A stretch of DNA of 64,000 nucleotides from Tretioscincus oriximinensis (GCA_022410635.1 JAJVDF010000003.1:2297235-2361234); one strand, 5' to 3'. Positions 34,638-46,140 are shown, counted from the first letter of the stretch. Notes: generated by a model not told the origin, from the letters alone. Numbers and translations are program-made.

Positions 34638-34949
34638 CTAAATAAAACAGGAAATAAGATCATCATTTTACTTTGTCTCCATGTCAAGTCACATTTTCTA
34701 TACATATATCTAAAATTAGAAAGATGTCACAAAAAAGTTTTCTATGAAATCCTGACCACATCACAAAGCTATCTAGGCTCTGGGTGGGGTGTGCGGCTTA
34801 GGGACGCAGGACAGGGCAGGGGATGGGGCCTTCAAGTAATGTTGCCAATATCCAAATGGCCCCTGGCAAAAATAAAGTTCCCCACCCCTGATTTTACAGC
34901 ACATATAAGTTTCCACTGAGTGAGCAGGGCATTCCCTGTGGTAGTCCCA

Positions 34950-35255
34950 AGGCAGGCACAAATGGCTCAGTCACTAAGGAATCCCTCTCACATCTGGGAG
35001 ATCAGGTTTCGAAGCCCTGTGTGGGATGTGGGGAGGGGTGAGCACCTTCCACTAGCCTGTAGTTCTAGCCAACCCAGCTATCTCAAAGCAAGAATTGCAA
35101 GAAATTGCAACTGACTGCCAGTAGATACATGGGAAGCACCACAGCCTGGTGGGGAAGATAGAATGTCAGCCTTTCTGCAAAATACCCTTTGAGTCCCTTT
35201 GAAAGGTGATAAAAGGGTGAGAGATCTCAGTTCTTCTTTTTCCTCTTCTTATGGA
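34950..35255 (+). repeat. tRNA-derived SINE (family A)
   Basis: GGCACAAATGGCTCAGTCAC, B-box-like AGGTTTCGAAGCCC, GGGGAGGGGTGAGCACCTTC and a TTC-rich tail. Confidence 0.85.
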
Positions 35256-35292
35256 TATATCAGTATCCATATAGTACATATTTAGATGTCTG

Positions 35293-35491
35293 GTGGCTAT
35301 CCAGATGACCCCTTTTGTGTGTGTGTGTGTGTTGAAAACCCATTTTTGGGGTGTCTCCTGTTTTTTTCTGAGGAATTTTTTTTTAAAAAAATCTTTTTTT
35401 GAAAACAATTTCCTCAGAAAAAACTGGGAGGTACTGCAAAACCGGGTTTTCAACCCCACCCACCCCCAAAAGGGGTCGTCTGGTCCGCCTA
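35293..35491. mobile_element. Palindromic foldback element, copy 2
   Basis: Arms CCAGATGACCCCTTTTG and CAAAAGGGGTCGTCTGG type, with the interior TTTTTTCTGAGGAA and complement, as at 3554-3737. The left arm carries a (GT)n expansion at about 35316-35331. Confidence 0.85.
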
Positions 35492-35599
35492 AGATGCACC
35501 TGTTCACCCTGGCTTTTGGCTGAAAGAATACTTTCTTCTTCCCATCAGGCATATTCATCTTTTTCAGCCATTCTAATTTTGTTGTTTTTATAACTATAT

Positions 35600-35645
35600 G
35601 ATAATGATATATCCTGAGACCCTTGGGTATAGGACGGGAAAGAGA
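35600..35645 (+). repeat. L2-like tail fragment
   Basis: ATCCTGAGACCCTTGGGTAT followed by AGGACGGGAAAG. Confidence 0.6.
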
Positions 35646-35689
35646 CCGAGAAGGATTTCCAGTGATGGCTATGGTAATAATTGTCAATA

Positions 35690-36545
35690 ATCGCTATGTC
35701 TGAGAGGTGATCTGATTGAAGTGTACAAAATCATGTATGGGATAGACAGGGTGAATAGAGAAAAAATGTTTTCTCTCTCCCACAACACTAGGACCAGGGG
35801 GCACTCCTTAAAACTGTTGGGTAGAAAANTGAGAACAGATAAAGGAAAGTAATTTTTCACCCAGAGGGTCATCGGCCTGTGGAATTTACTTCCTGAAGAG
35901 GTGGTGGTAGCTAACAGCTTGGATAGTTTCAAGACAGGAGTAGACAGGTTTATGGACACCAAGGGTATAAATGGGTACTAGGATGGATGTCTGGATGTTG
36001 CCTCTGGGATGGAGCAACAGGCAGGACTCCTGAAATACCATTTGCAGGGAGTGATGAACAGGTGCATATTTTGCTTTCCTCTGTTCGTATGGCAACCCAA
36101 AACCGGGACGGGGGTGGGGTGCGTGCACTCGCGTGCATACGGACGCTTGTAGCGAGANAGGCAGAACCTCTTTCCTGCCTGTCTCACAAGCGTCTGTGCG
36201 CACGCGTGCACGNGCGCAGCTGCTCCTTTGCTGGAGGCGGCGTTTCGCCCTGGGGGTTATTGGCGACGGGGGGTTAGCGGTGGCGGTGGGGGTAGCGGCG
36301 GCGGGGGTAGTGGTGGGGGGGTAGCGGCGGCGGCAACCCGGGATTTTTAACTATTTTTAGCAAACCCAGACGGGACAGCAAAATTGTCCCCAAAACCGGG
36401 ACTGTCCCGGTTTACCGGGACGTATGGCAACCCTACCTGTTCGGACTGCCCAGGTGCATCTGGTGGGCCTCTGTGTGACACAGAATGCTGGACTAGATGG
36501 GCTGTGGTCTGATCCAGTATAGCTCTTCTTATGTTCTTATGTAAC
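35690..36545 (+). repeat. CR1-type LINE 3' region, interrupted by a GC-rich insertion
   Basis: CR1 blocks run from GTCTGAGAGGTGATCTGATT to CTTTCCTCTGTTC (about 36079) and resume with CTGTTCGGACTGCCCAGG at about 36437, ending TTCTTATGTTCTTATG. The intervening 36080-36436 is foreign to CR1. Confidence 0.85.
36080..36436. mobile_element. CpG-rich insertion in CR1 (family G), copy 1
   Basis: GC-rich, with a GGCGGCGG-type low-complexity core. Its right end CCGGTTTACCGGGACGTATG, then GCAACCCTA, is shared with the element ending at 42105. CTGTTC occurs on both sides of the insertion, a likely target-site duplication. GTATGGCAACCC also occurs at the left edge in the same orientation. Confidence 0.65.
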
Positions 36546-36639
36546 TTTATACAGTTGCCCAGTATCTGGCAGATTTGGACAGATATGGTGGACAGGGGGT
36601 GGTTTCTGTGGCATTTGCCTATTTTAAGGTTTGTAGTAT

Positions 36640-37310
36640 TTTTTTCCCAGAGGGAGGGGGAAAGAGCAGGCCTGGACAGGGGCGTGGCTTCCTGATTCCC
36701 TGGTTGGGAGGGGGTGAGGCTGGAGGAGCCAGCCAATAGGGCCTCGAGAAGCTGGCTGGTCTGATTATAAAAAGGAGACTGATCAGGGCTACGGGCCTTT
36801 CTGTTGGGGAAACTTGATGTTGTGAAACAGGTTTACAGGAGGTCCGCTGCTAGTCTGCATCTGAGGGGTGGGGCTAGAGTGTATGGAATCCTGGAAGGGT
36901 CATAGCTGAGACTAGGTCTTGGCTGAATTCATGTTATTTGTGCTTGTCACTTTAAATCTTCACTGTTCAGTGTTTCATTGCCACTGAGCATGTGTGTGTG
37001 TGCTCTGGTTAGAGTGAATCAGCTCTGATTTTCTTTTACCATTTACAAACATTCTTCTGTTGTATCAATACATCTTTTTGTTTGTTTATCTTTTGAAATG
37101 TCCTTCTTGTGTTTTTCCTCACAAACCAATAAATATCAAATCAACTGGTGAGGACTGAAATAAAGTCCATTCTTGCATTATAAAGAGGCCTTGTTAAAAG
37201 CATAAAGAAGCTGGGAGTCTAAGCAGGTTGTGGGTGATTGCTTGGATCCCAGGTATGGCACCTCTAGCCTTGAGGGTCAGTGTACCTGGGCTCTATAGGT
37301 AGAGGTTGCC
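36640..37310 (+). mobile_element. LTR-like or promoter-bearing repeat, copy 1
   Basis: Contains CCCAGAGGGAGGGGGAAAG, GGGGCGTGGCTTCCTG, CCAGCCAATAGGGCCTCGAG (CCAAT box), a TATA-like ATTATAAAAAGG and a later CAATAAATA poly(A)-like signal. Aligns in order with 57792-58490. The solo-LTR interpretation is tentative; ends not determined. Confidence 0.5.
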
Positions 37311-37314
37311 ACAG

Positions 37315-37450
37315 TTTCTCCTTCAGTGGAAGTCCTCAAACAGAGGTTGAACAGATATCTACTTGGGATAGTTTAGTGAATCCTGCATTGAGCAGGGGTT
37401 AGACCCTGTGATCCTGAAGATCACTTCCAATTCTATGATTTCCATGTTTC
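37315..37450 (+). repeat. CR1 LINE 3' end (ATTCTATG subfamily)
   Basis: GAAGTCCTCAAACAGAGGTT, GTGAATCCTGCATTGAGCAG and CTTCCAATTCTATGATTTCC. Confidence 0.8.
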
Positions 37451-37639
37451 TATTATTTTATTGCTATTTTCAAATCAAGCTTATGCCACAATATCTTGTG
37501 GCAGAATTACTATCTCATATCTGGATACACTCTTAGTCTACAAGGTGTTATTGGATCCGTGTGCATTATTGAGGCTGATAAACATGTTACAGTGNCTGAA
37601 AGGTTTTGATTTCTGTTCTACTATATTGAGCCCTAGGAC

Positions 37640-37965
37640 ATTTGGGTGAAGAATGAGCTGTAAATGAGAGGAGACATCATAGCTGTCTACAAATATTTCA
37701 ATGAGTATCATAGAGCAGAAGCATCAGCCCTGTGCTCATTGATACAAGAAGCAACAGAATGAAACTGCAAGGGAAGAGATACAGGTTAGATTTCAGAAAA
37801 ACTCTTTCTGACAGTNCCACTGGAATAGAGTTCAACAGTGGAATTCTTCAAGCAGAGACTGGACAGTCATCTGTCTGGGATAGTATACATTGAGCAGGGT
37901 GTTAGAACCCAGGATCCCAAAGTTCCTTTATAACTCTTATGATTTTATGATTTTATCATTCTATT
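37640..37965 (+). repeat. CR1 LINE 3' end (ATTCTATG subfamily)
   Basis: GAGAGGAGACATCATAGCTG, then GAAACTGCAAGGGAAGAG and AGACTGGACAGTCATCTGTC, with a degenerate ATGATTTTATGATTTTATC tail. Confidence 0.8.
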
Positions 37966-37984
37966 CAACAGATTACCAGTCATG

Positions 37985-38100
37985 ACAGATATATTGGACA
38001 AGAGCTGGACAGTTCTCCTTTAGTGGAAGACGCTGAGCACAGGATTGGACCCAATTACTCTGGAGGTTCCTTCTGACTCTGATTTTATAATTCTATATGA
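37985..38100 (+). repeat. CR1 LINE 3' end, short
   Basis: GAGCTGGACAGTTCTCCTTT, AGGTTCCTTCTGACTCTG and tail ATTTTATAATTCTATATGA. Confidence 0.7.
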
Positions 38101-38226
38101 CATGAGTGACCATGAAGCCAGACATAGATGACTTCATGGAACAATAGAACAAATATACAGATTCCTAACCACCTTGGCTTAGCTAATTTTTTTCATGAAC
38201 CATGAATATAATGTAACTTTTATTAT
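38080..38226. repeat. Local duplication, copy 1
   Basis: About 145 bp, from the CR1 tail through CATGAAGCCAGACATAG and AATATACAGATTCCTAACCA. Repeated at 41503-41645. Confidence 0.85.
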
Positions 38227-38874
38227 GGAAAATTTCCACTATAGCATACTTTGGAATGACAGAAAATAGACCCAAAATTCTGCCTATGTATGGCTAGAGC
38301 ATGAGAATGTTACCAATAGAAAAACATATATAGTGAGCTGAGCAGCAAGTATTGGAAAGTATCTTATTGCCTGTGAATCATGGTTCATTAACTGAGCAGG
38401 ATGGGGAGGAATGAGTTAAGCTTGCAGCTTTGATATATAATCTGTTTTGAATCTTATGATTTCCACTTTTTAATGTGCTGTAACAGTAATGGATTATACA
38501 ATAAAAGAGGTTCAAGAAAACCACCTCAGCAATGTCCAATAGATAAATAAATTAGAAATCAACTATATAAATACAATAAAACGGAAACCAATTAATTTCA
38601 TCACATTTCTCATTTGTGAGATTAATAATGATAAAAACATAGGGAATTGTGGTTACATTTCATATATTTCCAAAAAACCAACAGAAATCAAGAACTCAGC
38701 CACACACAAATATCAGAACCTTTCTTTTCCAGCATGCTAGGACAGGTGTTGGTTAAAATTACATCTGTTGTGTTAAATATGTCATGTTTTGTCATAGTTT
38801 CAAAGAAGAAAAAATTAATAGTTATAAATATACATCAGCCCTGTAACATGTCAAAATAGAAGGAGAAAGAGCTG

Positions 38875-39078
38875 TAGGAGGAGGAAGAGAAAGAAGAATT
38901 AGTTTTTATAGCCCACATTTCTCAACCTTGAGGGCCTCAAAGCAGCTTATATAATCTTCTCTCCTTCTCTTCACAACAGACACCTTGTTGGTGTATATAG
39001 GTGTGGTTGAGAGAAGGCTGAAGAATTGTGACTAGCAGATAGGGATCCAACACTTAACCAAGACCAGACTGGATCGCA
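38875..39078 (-). repeat. SINE-like repeat with purine tail
   Basis: AGGAGGAAGAGAAAGAAG tail, AGGGCCTCAAAGCAGCTTAT, CTCTTCACAACAGACACC and GAATTGTGACTAGCAGATAG. Similar to 24663-24800. Class uncertain. Confidence 0.55.
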
Positions 39079-39193
39079 ATTCAAAGAGAATTAGGCCCTT
39101 GCCATACTGGGTGCTTTTCCAGGATACATCTTAGAATGGGTGCATGTCAGTTTCATGGAACCTAGTGTGGACAGGGCCTAATTCTCTTTGAAT
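39079..39193. mobile_element. 115-bp MITE-like inverted-repeat element
   Basis: The left arm ATTCAAAGAGAATTAGGCCC and right arm GGGCCTAATTCTCTTTGAAT are perfect complements over 20 bp and extend imperfectly to about 30 bp. The unique interior is about 55 bp. Confidence 0.75.
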
Positions 39194-39839
39194 ATTGCCA
39201 ACATATATTTTTAGCTAGTGTGAGAAATATACAAGATTGGAATTATTGCTAAATTGGTCAAAAGTGCTTTCATTACTGGACAACTATTTCATGGTATATG
39301 TTTTTCAAATATATATTCAAAAGATATTAAAAGGTAAAGTAAATCAGTGCATATTCTCTGCAACTAATTTGCTTCACGTATTCCATTAAATTGAGGAATC
39401 TCATTTATAAGACATTAATGGTTATGAAAATGGAAGGAAAAGTGTGTTGTGATTAGCTTTTATGTGTTTTCAGTACATTAACTTTATTGCAATTTAAATG
39501 AGTCACCCTGTTCCCGTAGCTAATAAACATGCATGCTATGGACACTTCACAATGTCTGCACCAAAATATTCATCTGGGTTGTAAGCAGGCCTTTCTAATC
39601 TAAACACTTTGAAAAGGAATTTAATCTGATTTATTAGTCAAATGTAATGTTACAAAATGAAAATGGAACTGAATCTATTTTTCCATCCTACAGTCATGAC
39701 TGTCTTGTAAAAGTAACTAAAAATAAACTAGTAACTTAAATGTTAATTTTTTTAAACTTTCTTAGATTCGTAGAATAGAATAAAATCCACATCTTCCCCA
39801 CCACCACCTTTTTTAGCTGATAATGTATTCTTTATATAC

Positions 39840-40430
39840 TAGTGCACCTTAATAAATCAGAATATCATGGAAAAATTAATTTCTTTCAGAAATTCAGTTC
39901 AAATAATGAAATTCATATATTATCTAAATTCATTACACAGAGAATNGACTATTTCAAGTGTTGATTTTTTTGATTAGAGAGTGACACCATGAATCTATAG
40001 TCCCCTCTGCAAGATGTTTTCTTACTTGATTCTTAGCAGGATGTTTCAACTTCACAATCCTTCAGCCATATGTGTAAATAGCTTTTTCACCAGCCATTGC
40101 TGATCCTTTCCAGAAGCATTGCAAATAAGCCTGCAGCCCTGGTATACGTCGCACCATTGCAGGAAGATGAATAGCACAAAAAATGCCAGCAAGCAGGATT
40201 TCAGAATTGCAGCTGGCTGACATGCATGGTATCGACTTCCTGGTTTCTCCTATATTCCTATCACCAGCCTCTTTCGAGCGCCATGTGGATTCTAAGGTAG
40301 GTCTGACCACAATCGTTTTTAGATTGTTGGTAACTTTCACTCGCCATGTGGAAGGGGTCCACAATGTTGAAATTTCTAACAGTATTCTAATTATCTGAGA
40401 TACTGACATTTGGGTTTTCATTATCTAAAA
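39840..40430. mobile_element. Tc1/mariner-like non-autonomous element with unfamiliar interior
   Basis: The left terminus has AATAAATCAGAATATCATGG and the interior right end TAACAGTATTCTAATTATCT, matching the termini of the 27232-27425 copy. About 380 bp of interior sequence holds a 119-codon minus-strand open frame (40062-40421) with no recognised similarity. Confidence 0.5.
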
Positions 40431-40447
40431 GCCATAAACCTCAACGT

Positions 40448-40600
40448 TAAAAGAAATAGTGAAGAAGTAGACTTTTTAATGAAAGCTCATTATATCTACC
40501 TTTCTATTGTCTCTAAAGTACTAGACATCCACACATACCCCTTGCTAGACTTTCTGGATGAAGAATATTTCTTTGAAATCTCTTACTTAAGATTGGAGAA
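40448..40600. repeat. Family D element, one half
   Basis: GTGAAGAAGTAGAC, ATGAAAGCTCATTATATC, then CCTTGCTAGACTTTCTGGAT and ATATTTCTTTGAAATCT. Confidence 0.7.
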
Positions 40601-41502
40601 AGGACCTGATCCAGTAGATATCAGGCTAGGATAGGGGTACTCAAATTATTTATAAAACAATAATTTTAATTAAGTTGGTGGCCTTGCTGTGACAGTTGGT
40701 TGGTCCATTTGATCTGAGGAAGAAGGCAAGCAGCAGGCAGTGGACAGAAATGAAACCATTGGCCTAGAGCAGGATTCCCACAGGTTCCCCCCCACAATTG
40801 CAGCAGGCATTAAAATCCCCATCTGGTGAAAACACCTCTGTTCTGTAGCTATTAAAAGTGCAAAGCTCTATCCTGGGATCTAACATTGGGATGTTATAGG
40901 GGTCAAGAACAGAAACTAGGGGGGGAATCTGCTGGCTTCTGCAAGAGGTAAGATTGATACTTCAATGATATTTGGCTTAAAGGATTGCAAAAATAAGGAA
41001 GTCTATAGTAGTCCGCATAAACATGTGAGCATCAGCTCCAAAAATGTCTCAGCGTGGCCTACATCTCTGATATACCATTACAGTGTGTAAGCATTTAAGC
41101 TAAACAAGCACATCCTTACAAATGCTCATTATCCAATCTCCTTATAAATACTGAGCACACTTCCCACTTAAAAGATTTCTGAATGAACAACACCATAGAA
41201 CTGTGAGGTTGTAGGCCTACTCGGTCGTGGAAGTTAGAACTGGGCTGAAACTAGTGAGAATGGATTCATTTGCTTTTTCCAGGTTAACACAGATCAGTGG
41301 TAGGAGAGATTTACACAAGTGGAATCCTGCTCAAAAGGAAATCCACTTAGGAGATCCCAAAGATTTCATTCAAAAAGGAAGACAATTACATTTATGAACC
41401 AACCCTATCACCCTATTGACTTACATATCCTCGTTTAATTCTCATTTTCAGAGCAAACTCTGTTAGTGTTAACATTTATTTATATAGTGTTAACGTGTAC
41501 TT

Positions 41503-41645
41503 ATGATTTTTATAATTCTATGTGACATGAGGGACCATGAAGCCAAACATAGTTGACTTCATGGAACAATAGAACAAATATACAGATTCCTAACCACCTT
41601 GGTCTAGCTAATTTTTTCATGAACCTAGTGTAACTTTAATTATAG
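41503..41645. repeat. Local duplication, copy 2
   Basis: TAATTCTATGTGACATGAGG through ACAATAGAACAAATATACAG and GATTCCTAACCACCTTGG. Nearly identical to 38080-38226, same orientation. Confidence 0.85.
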
Positions 41646-41699
41646 AACAAAACATATAAAAATATAAAATACAATATTAAAAGCAAGCAAACAAACAAC

Positions 41700-42105
41700 A
41701 AAATCTTTTGTCGGAGGCGGGGTTTCGCCCTGCTCCGGCAAGCAGGCCACCACCTCGCCTGCAGCAGCGGAGCAAAAACGACTGCGTTTGTGACAGGAGA
41801 ACAGAGCTGCCCTCCTGTCANGAACCCAGGCGTTTCTCCTCTGNTAGAGGCTAGTTGGCGGCGAGAGCAGGGCGAAACCCCGCCTCCAGCCAAGGAGCAG
41901 CTACGGCGCGCTCNGAGGGTCCTCCCAGGACTCCGGAAAGCGTTGCGCGCGCTGCTTTTCCTTTAAAATCCCGCCTTTTTACATTCCCTGACGCAGCATC
42001 GGGGAATGTCAAAAGCCGGGATTTTGCCTTAAAACCCGGAGGGGACTATATNTNAGTCCCCCAAACCGGNTTTGTCCCGGTTTACCGGGACGTATGGCAA
42101 CCCTA
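41700..42105. mobile_element. CpG-rich foldback element (family G), copy 2
   Basis: GGAGGCGGGGTTTCGCCCTG (about 41714) is inverted at about 41866-41887 as CAGGGCGAAACCCCGCCTCC. The right end CGGTTTACCGGGACGTATGG followed by CAACCCTAG equals that of 36080-36436. Far more CpG-rich than the surrounding DNA. Confidence 0.65.
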
Positions 42106-42344
42106 GTTGCAAGGAAGAAGTTACTGAGGCCTGTCAAAAAGAGGCCTAGTGAAGAAGAAAGTTTTTAGTTGAGATTTGAAGGACACCAGAATGAGAAAAG
42201 AAAAAAAATGAATAGGAAAGCAGTTCCACCAATAAAGTGCAAGAAGATGAAAGGGGCAGAAGCAAGACTAGGAAGAGCAGGCTCTTGTCTGAAACAGGCA
42301 CCTGGACTGGGTGAAGTGGAAAACATAGGAGGGCAGGTAGAAAG

Positions 42345-42505
42345 AAATAATAATAATAATAATAACTNGGTTCTTATACCCCGCTTTTCTCACCTTTCAA
42401 AGGGACTCAAAGCGGCTTACAAGGATATATTTTGCCCGAAGGCTCACAATCTATCTTCCCCACCAGACTATGGTGGTTCCCAAGTATCTACTTGCATTCA
42501 GTTGC
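42345..42505 (-). repeat. tRNA-derived SINE (family A), head truncated
   Basis: An AAT-array tail, CCCCGCTTTTCTCACCTTTC, AAAGCGGCTTACAAGGATAT and CCAAGTATCTACTTGCA. The tRNA-like half is missing. Confidence 0.8.
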
Positions 42506-42609
42506 AAGTAGATACATGGGAGTCGCAAGTTCATGGAAAACGTTAAACATCAAAATCTTAAACTGTGCCAATTTCCAGCAATCTAAAAGTGATTGCAGGT
42601 TTCGCTGAG

Positions 42610-43140
42610 GTCAGCCTACTTTAGAATCCATATGGAGCTGGTGCAAGTCTAGTGAGAGAATGCAGGAGAAACCAGAAAGAAGATCCCAGAAATTATAGAC
42701 CCGTCAGTTTAACATCAGATCCAGGTAAAGTGCTCGAAACCATAATTAAGGACAAAATTACTAAACATATGGAGAAGCATGCATTGCTGAATGAAACTCA
42801 GCATGCCTTCTGCAAAGGTAAATCATGCCTTACTAACTTGTTCGGATTCTTTGAGTGTGGATAAATTCTTTGAGTGTGGATACGTGTGGATAAAGGGGAT
42901 CCAGTTGATATTTTCTATCTAGGTTTTCAGAAGGCTTTTGATAAAGTCCCTCATCAAAGGCTCCTAAAAAAGCTCTGCAGTCATGATTGGAAACTGGCTA
43001 AAAGACAGAAAACAGAGGGTAGTAGTTCTAATTTTAAAAAAATTGTTATTAAAAAATGGCAGGTTTTAGCAATAGAAGCAATACGTGCATCAAAAGAGGG
43101 AGAGGAGTCAAAGAGTATGCCCAGATGTCAGATGTGGTAG
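42610..43140 (+). pseudogene. CR1 LINE reverse-transcriptase fragment
   Basis: Plus-strand frames encode DPRNYRPVSLTSDPGKVLET, then LLNETQHAFCKGKSCLTNLF and, after a frame break, DPVDIFYLGFQKAFDKVPHQ. These are the RT motifs NYRPVSLTS, Q-G-F-x-K-G-S-C-x-T-N-L and (D)F-x-K-A-F-D-x-V-P-H. Frameshifted and lacking both ends, so inactive. Confidence 0.9.
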
Positions 43141-43856
43141 CGCCATTATTGACAAGTATAGAAGACAGAGAAACAGTGAAAGATGAGTAGGGAGAATCAG
43201 TAGCTGAGTTTGGGATATGTTAAGTTGAAGCCTACGTGACACAAATGATAACTTTGTTTTGGCTGAAGCAAAAGACACAGGAATGCAGTAAGAATTGATT
43301 GTGCTGTATAAGCGATCTTAAGATCTCAGTGCATATCAGTTCCTGGCTGGTTATTAGGCAGATAAAGTGCTAAAGTAGAATCAAAGGGAGACCCACCCAC
43401 CCCAAGTAAATTGATTTGAAAAAAAAAATAGGGAGAAGATGCCTCAATTCTCATTTACAAAAAGCTGTGAAGGAAGACAAAACTTAATAAAAGTACCAGA
43501 ACAATTTTATCTATTTCATGCAATTTTATGCATGATCTCCAACCAGATACAGCAGCTACAAATTACATGCATTGCAGCTAGGTTTTCACAATAAGTCTTT
43601 AGCCCATCTCTACTCAGAGGCAGTTAGATGTAGGCCAGTAGGTTCAAGCAATGTGTCAAAATACCAGAGGCAATGAGGAGAGGTGACCGTGGCCCTTGTC
43701 AGATAATAAGATTTGACAATATTGCTATGATGACGCATTGATTTCTAAATTCCTGCATGTTGTAGCATATTGTAAACAAGATACTATACAACAAAATATT
43801 TTCGACCTTATAGTAACATATCTGAAAAGACAATTTCCTCTTTTGTATAATTATTA

Positions 43857-44166
43857 TTATTATTAGAAGAAGATCTCGGTTCTTATATCCAGCTTTTCTC
43901 TCCTTTCAAAGGGACTCAAAGCGGCTTACAAGGGAATTTTTGCCGGAAGGTTTACATTCTATCTTCTTCACCAGGCTGTGGTGGTTCCCATGTATCTATC
44001 TTGCAGTCAGTTGCAATTTCTTGCAATTTATGCTTTCGAATAGCTGGGTTGGCTAGAGTTACAGGCTAGTGGAAGGTGCTCAGCCCTCCCCACGTCCGAC
44101 ACAGGGCTTTGAAACCCCATCTCCCAGATGAGAGGCGGATTCCTAAGCGACTGAGCCATTCGTGCC
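43857..44166 (-). repeat. tRNA-derived SINE (family A), full length
   Basis: Reverse complement of the full element, from the tail at AGAAGAAGATCTCGG to the head GAATGGCTCAGTCGCTTAGG (minus strand). Preceded by an ATT array. Confidence 0.85.
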
Positions 44167-44394
44167 TTAAAGTTAAAAGAGTCCGGTCATCCTATCAAAA
44201 TATAAACATACTGTAGAGTGAGAGAGAGAAGGCAAATAAATCTTTTGCAAAATTGATCCAACAACTTTGTTGTTAGTAAAGAAAGTAAAAATCAATGTGA
44301 AGATTTTCAGAGAATACAGACCTTTTTGCACTGGGTTCTTAAAACAGAACCCTGCTCACTGTAATAATCACAAAATTGAATTGGTCTAAAAATA

Positions 44395-44870
44395 TGTTGG
44401 AGGTCATGGTTGCATCTGCATGTCCTGCTCGTACCTGGATGGGAGCAACATGTAGGTAGCTCTCGCACTAGACTATAAGCCCTGTTGCTTCATGGTCTTC
44501 AGTAGCGGAGCTTTCCAGAGGATCGCTCCAATTACTGCATGCGATGTTACAGCCCAGATGATTTTTGCAGCTAAGGCAAGGACATGGGTGAAGTCCCACA
44601 AGAACAAAGAACCAGCAGCCAATCACATGCAGTTGCACGCAGTGGCTGCTGGGACCCACGTGAGCACGAGGACAGTGTCCTGGCTGTTGCCATGGTGGCA
44701 CGGAGCTCTCTATGCAACAACAGAAGTAAGTGCAGGTGGGTGAACGACTGGGTGCAGCCGGCCTGGCTGTGTGTGTGGAAGCAGTCCACGCCTCCAGTTC
44801 TAGCTGAAGCTGTCCCAAATGGAGGATGTTCTATGAAAAGAATGCACCGTCCTTGCTTCTTTTATTAAGC
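44395..44870. repeat. Family F GC-rich repeat, copy 2
   Basis: ACCTGGATGGGAGCAACATG and TAAGCCCTGTTGCTTCATGG match the left part of 25840-26235 and 51955-52370. The right part is more diverged. Several short open frames, none recognised. Confidence 0.5.
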
Positions 44871-44984
44871 CTTTCCCATGCAGTTAGGAAAAATCTCACT
44901 GGAAAATAGTTTCCTCCATTGGTGATTCCACCAAAGAAGGGCCCACCATGTTCACCATAGAATGAATGTCATCATTAAAAATGG

Positions 44985-45505
44985 AGTCCAGCAAAGGGGC
45001 TACTAGCACTTAGAGTAACAGTAGAAAAGTAAGCGGCATGAGCTTTCACAGAGANGTCTACTTCTTCAGATGCTTCTTCTGCTCCGTAGTTCCTGGTGAA
45101 ATTGCATGTTGCTGCTCCTTTTTGTATTTTGAGCCGCTTGCACACTGACCACGGGAGATCAGGCAACAAAAAGTGAGCGGGAGAGCAGGGGCTGGGGGCT
45201 CTTTTGTTTGGCAATCCCTCCAGGCTCAGCAGCTTCCATCCCTGCCCTGGAAAAGCAGGTTTTTTCCACCTACTGAAGCATGTTAAAAGACAGTCATTGA
45301 GCACTCTCAGCTCATGACAATCCGGATGCCAAAGTGGAATGAATGCTAAGGGATTGTCAAGGTAAAATTAAGCCCTCACGACATTGTGGAATGATTAAAA
45401 GGGAATAGAAAACGGATTTTAAGTTCCAATGGGAAAACAGCCTAAGTGCTACTAGCCCCTTTGCTGGACTTTCTACTAGACTAACATAGCTATTACTCTG
45501 AAATT
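44985..45505. repeat. Family D element split by about 370 bp of other sequence
   Basis: The left part 44985-45075 has CTGAAGA at 45063-45069 and GAAA at 45044-45047 on the minus strand. The right part 45446-45505 reads AGTGCTACTAGCCCCTTTGC. In the 26448 copy these parts are adjacent. Confidence 0.7.
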
Positions 45506-46140
45506 GAAAATGGAAATATGGTGGCATCTTGCAGAAAAACCCAGAACTGGTAAGCAGAGATGCAGCCTTAAAATCAGATCTACTTGGTATTCAAATCAAT
45601 CAATGCTTATCAAATAATAGCATCATAGAGCTTAAATGCTGCCTACCTTTCTCTGAAGTGTTGCAAGGCCACCTTGATAGATATGTTTAAAATCAAAGTC
45701 TGTGCCATGGCCAGAATGCATTTTGGGATTAAAAGTAACTTTTTATGCATTAATTGCATTTAATGGCATCTAATATAGGTTAGAGATACAATGGGAGCTA
45801 CCTCTTTGCTGGTTTTAAGTAGCTTTTTAATANCTTTACATTATGGTTAGCTGAAGGTACATCTTTTTGCAATAAGGCCTGCCCATATACTGAGAGCTCA
45901 AGAGTGGAGCTATTTGTAATTCCTCATCAGAGGTATAAGAGGTAAGGACACATAGGTGACCTATGGAACATTTCTTTTCATCCACATTTCCACTAGAGCT
46001 TTTCTCCTGCCAGGGAATTTGGGTGTGATGGAGGGTTATATTTTAAATATGTTTTAATAATTTATCCATTTTATCTGCTTTTGTTAAGGGTGGGCTATAA
46101 CTTCCTAGGTTTTTTTTTGTTATTTTATTTTGTACAAATT

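Noticed and set aside
35166..35687. 173-codon minus-strand open frame
   Set aside because: Runs through a SINE tail, a foldback palindrome and an L2-like tail; composition is explained by repeats.
40183..40398. Plus-strand open frame within the mariner-like element
   Set aside because: Antisense to a longer open frame and not similar to a transposase that I can recognise.
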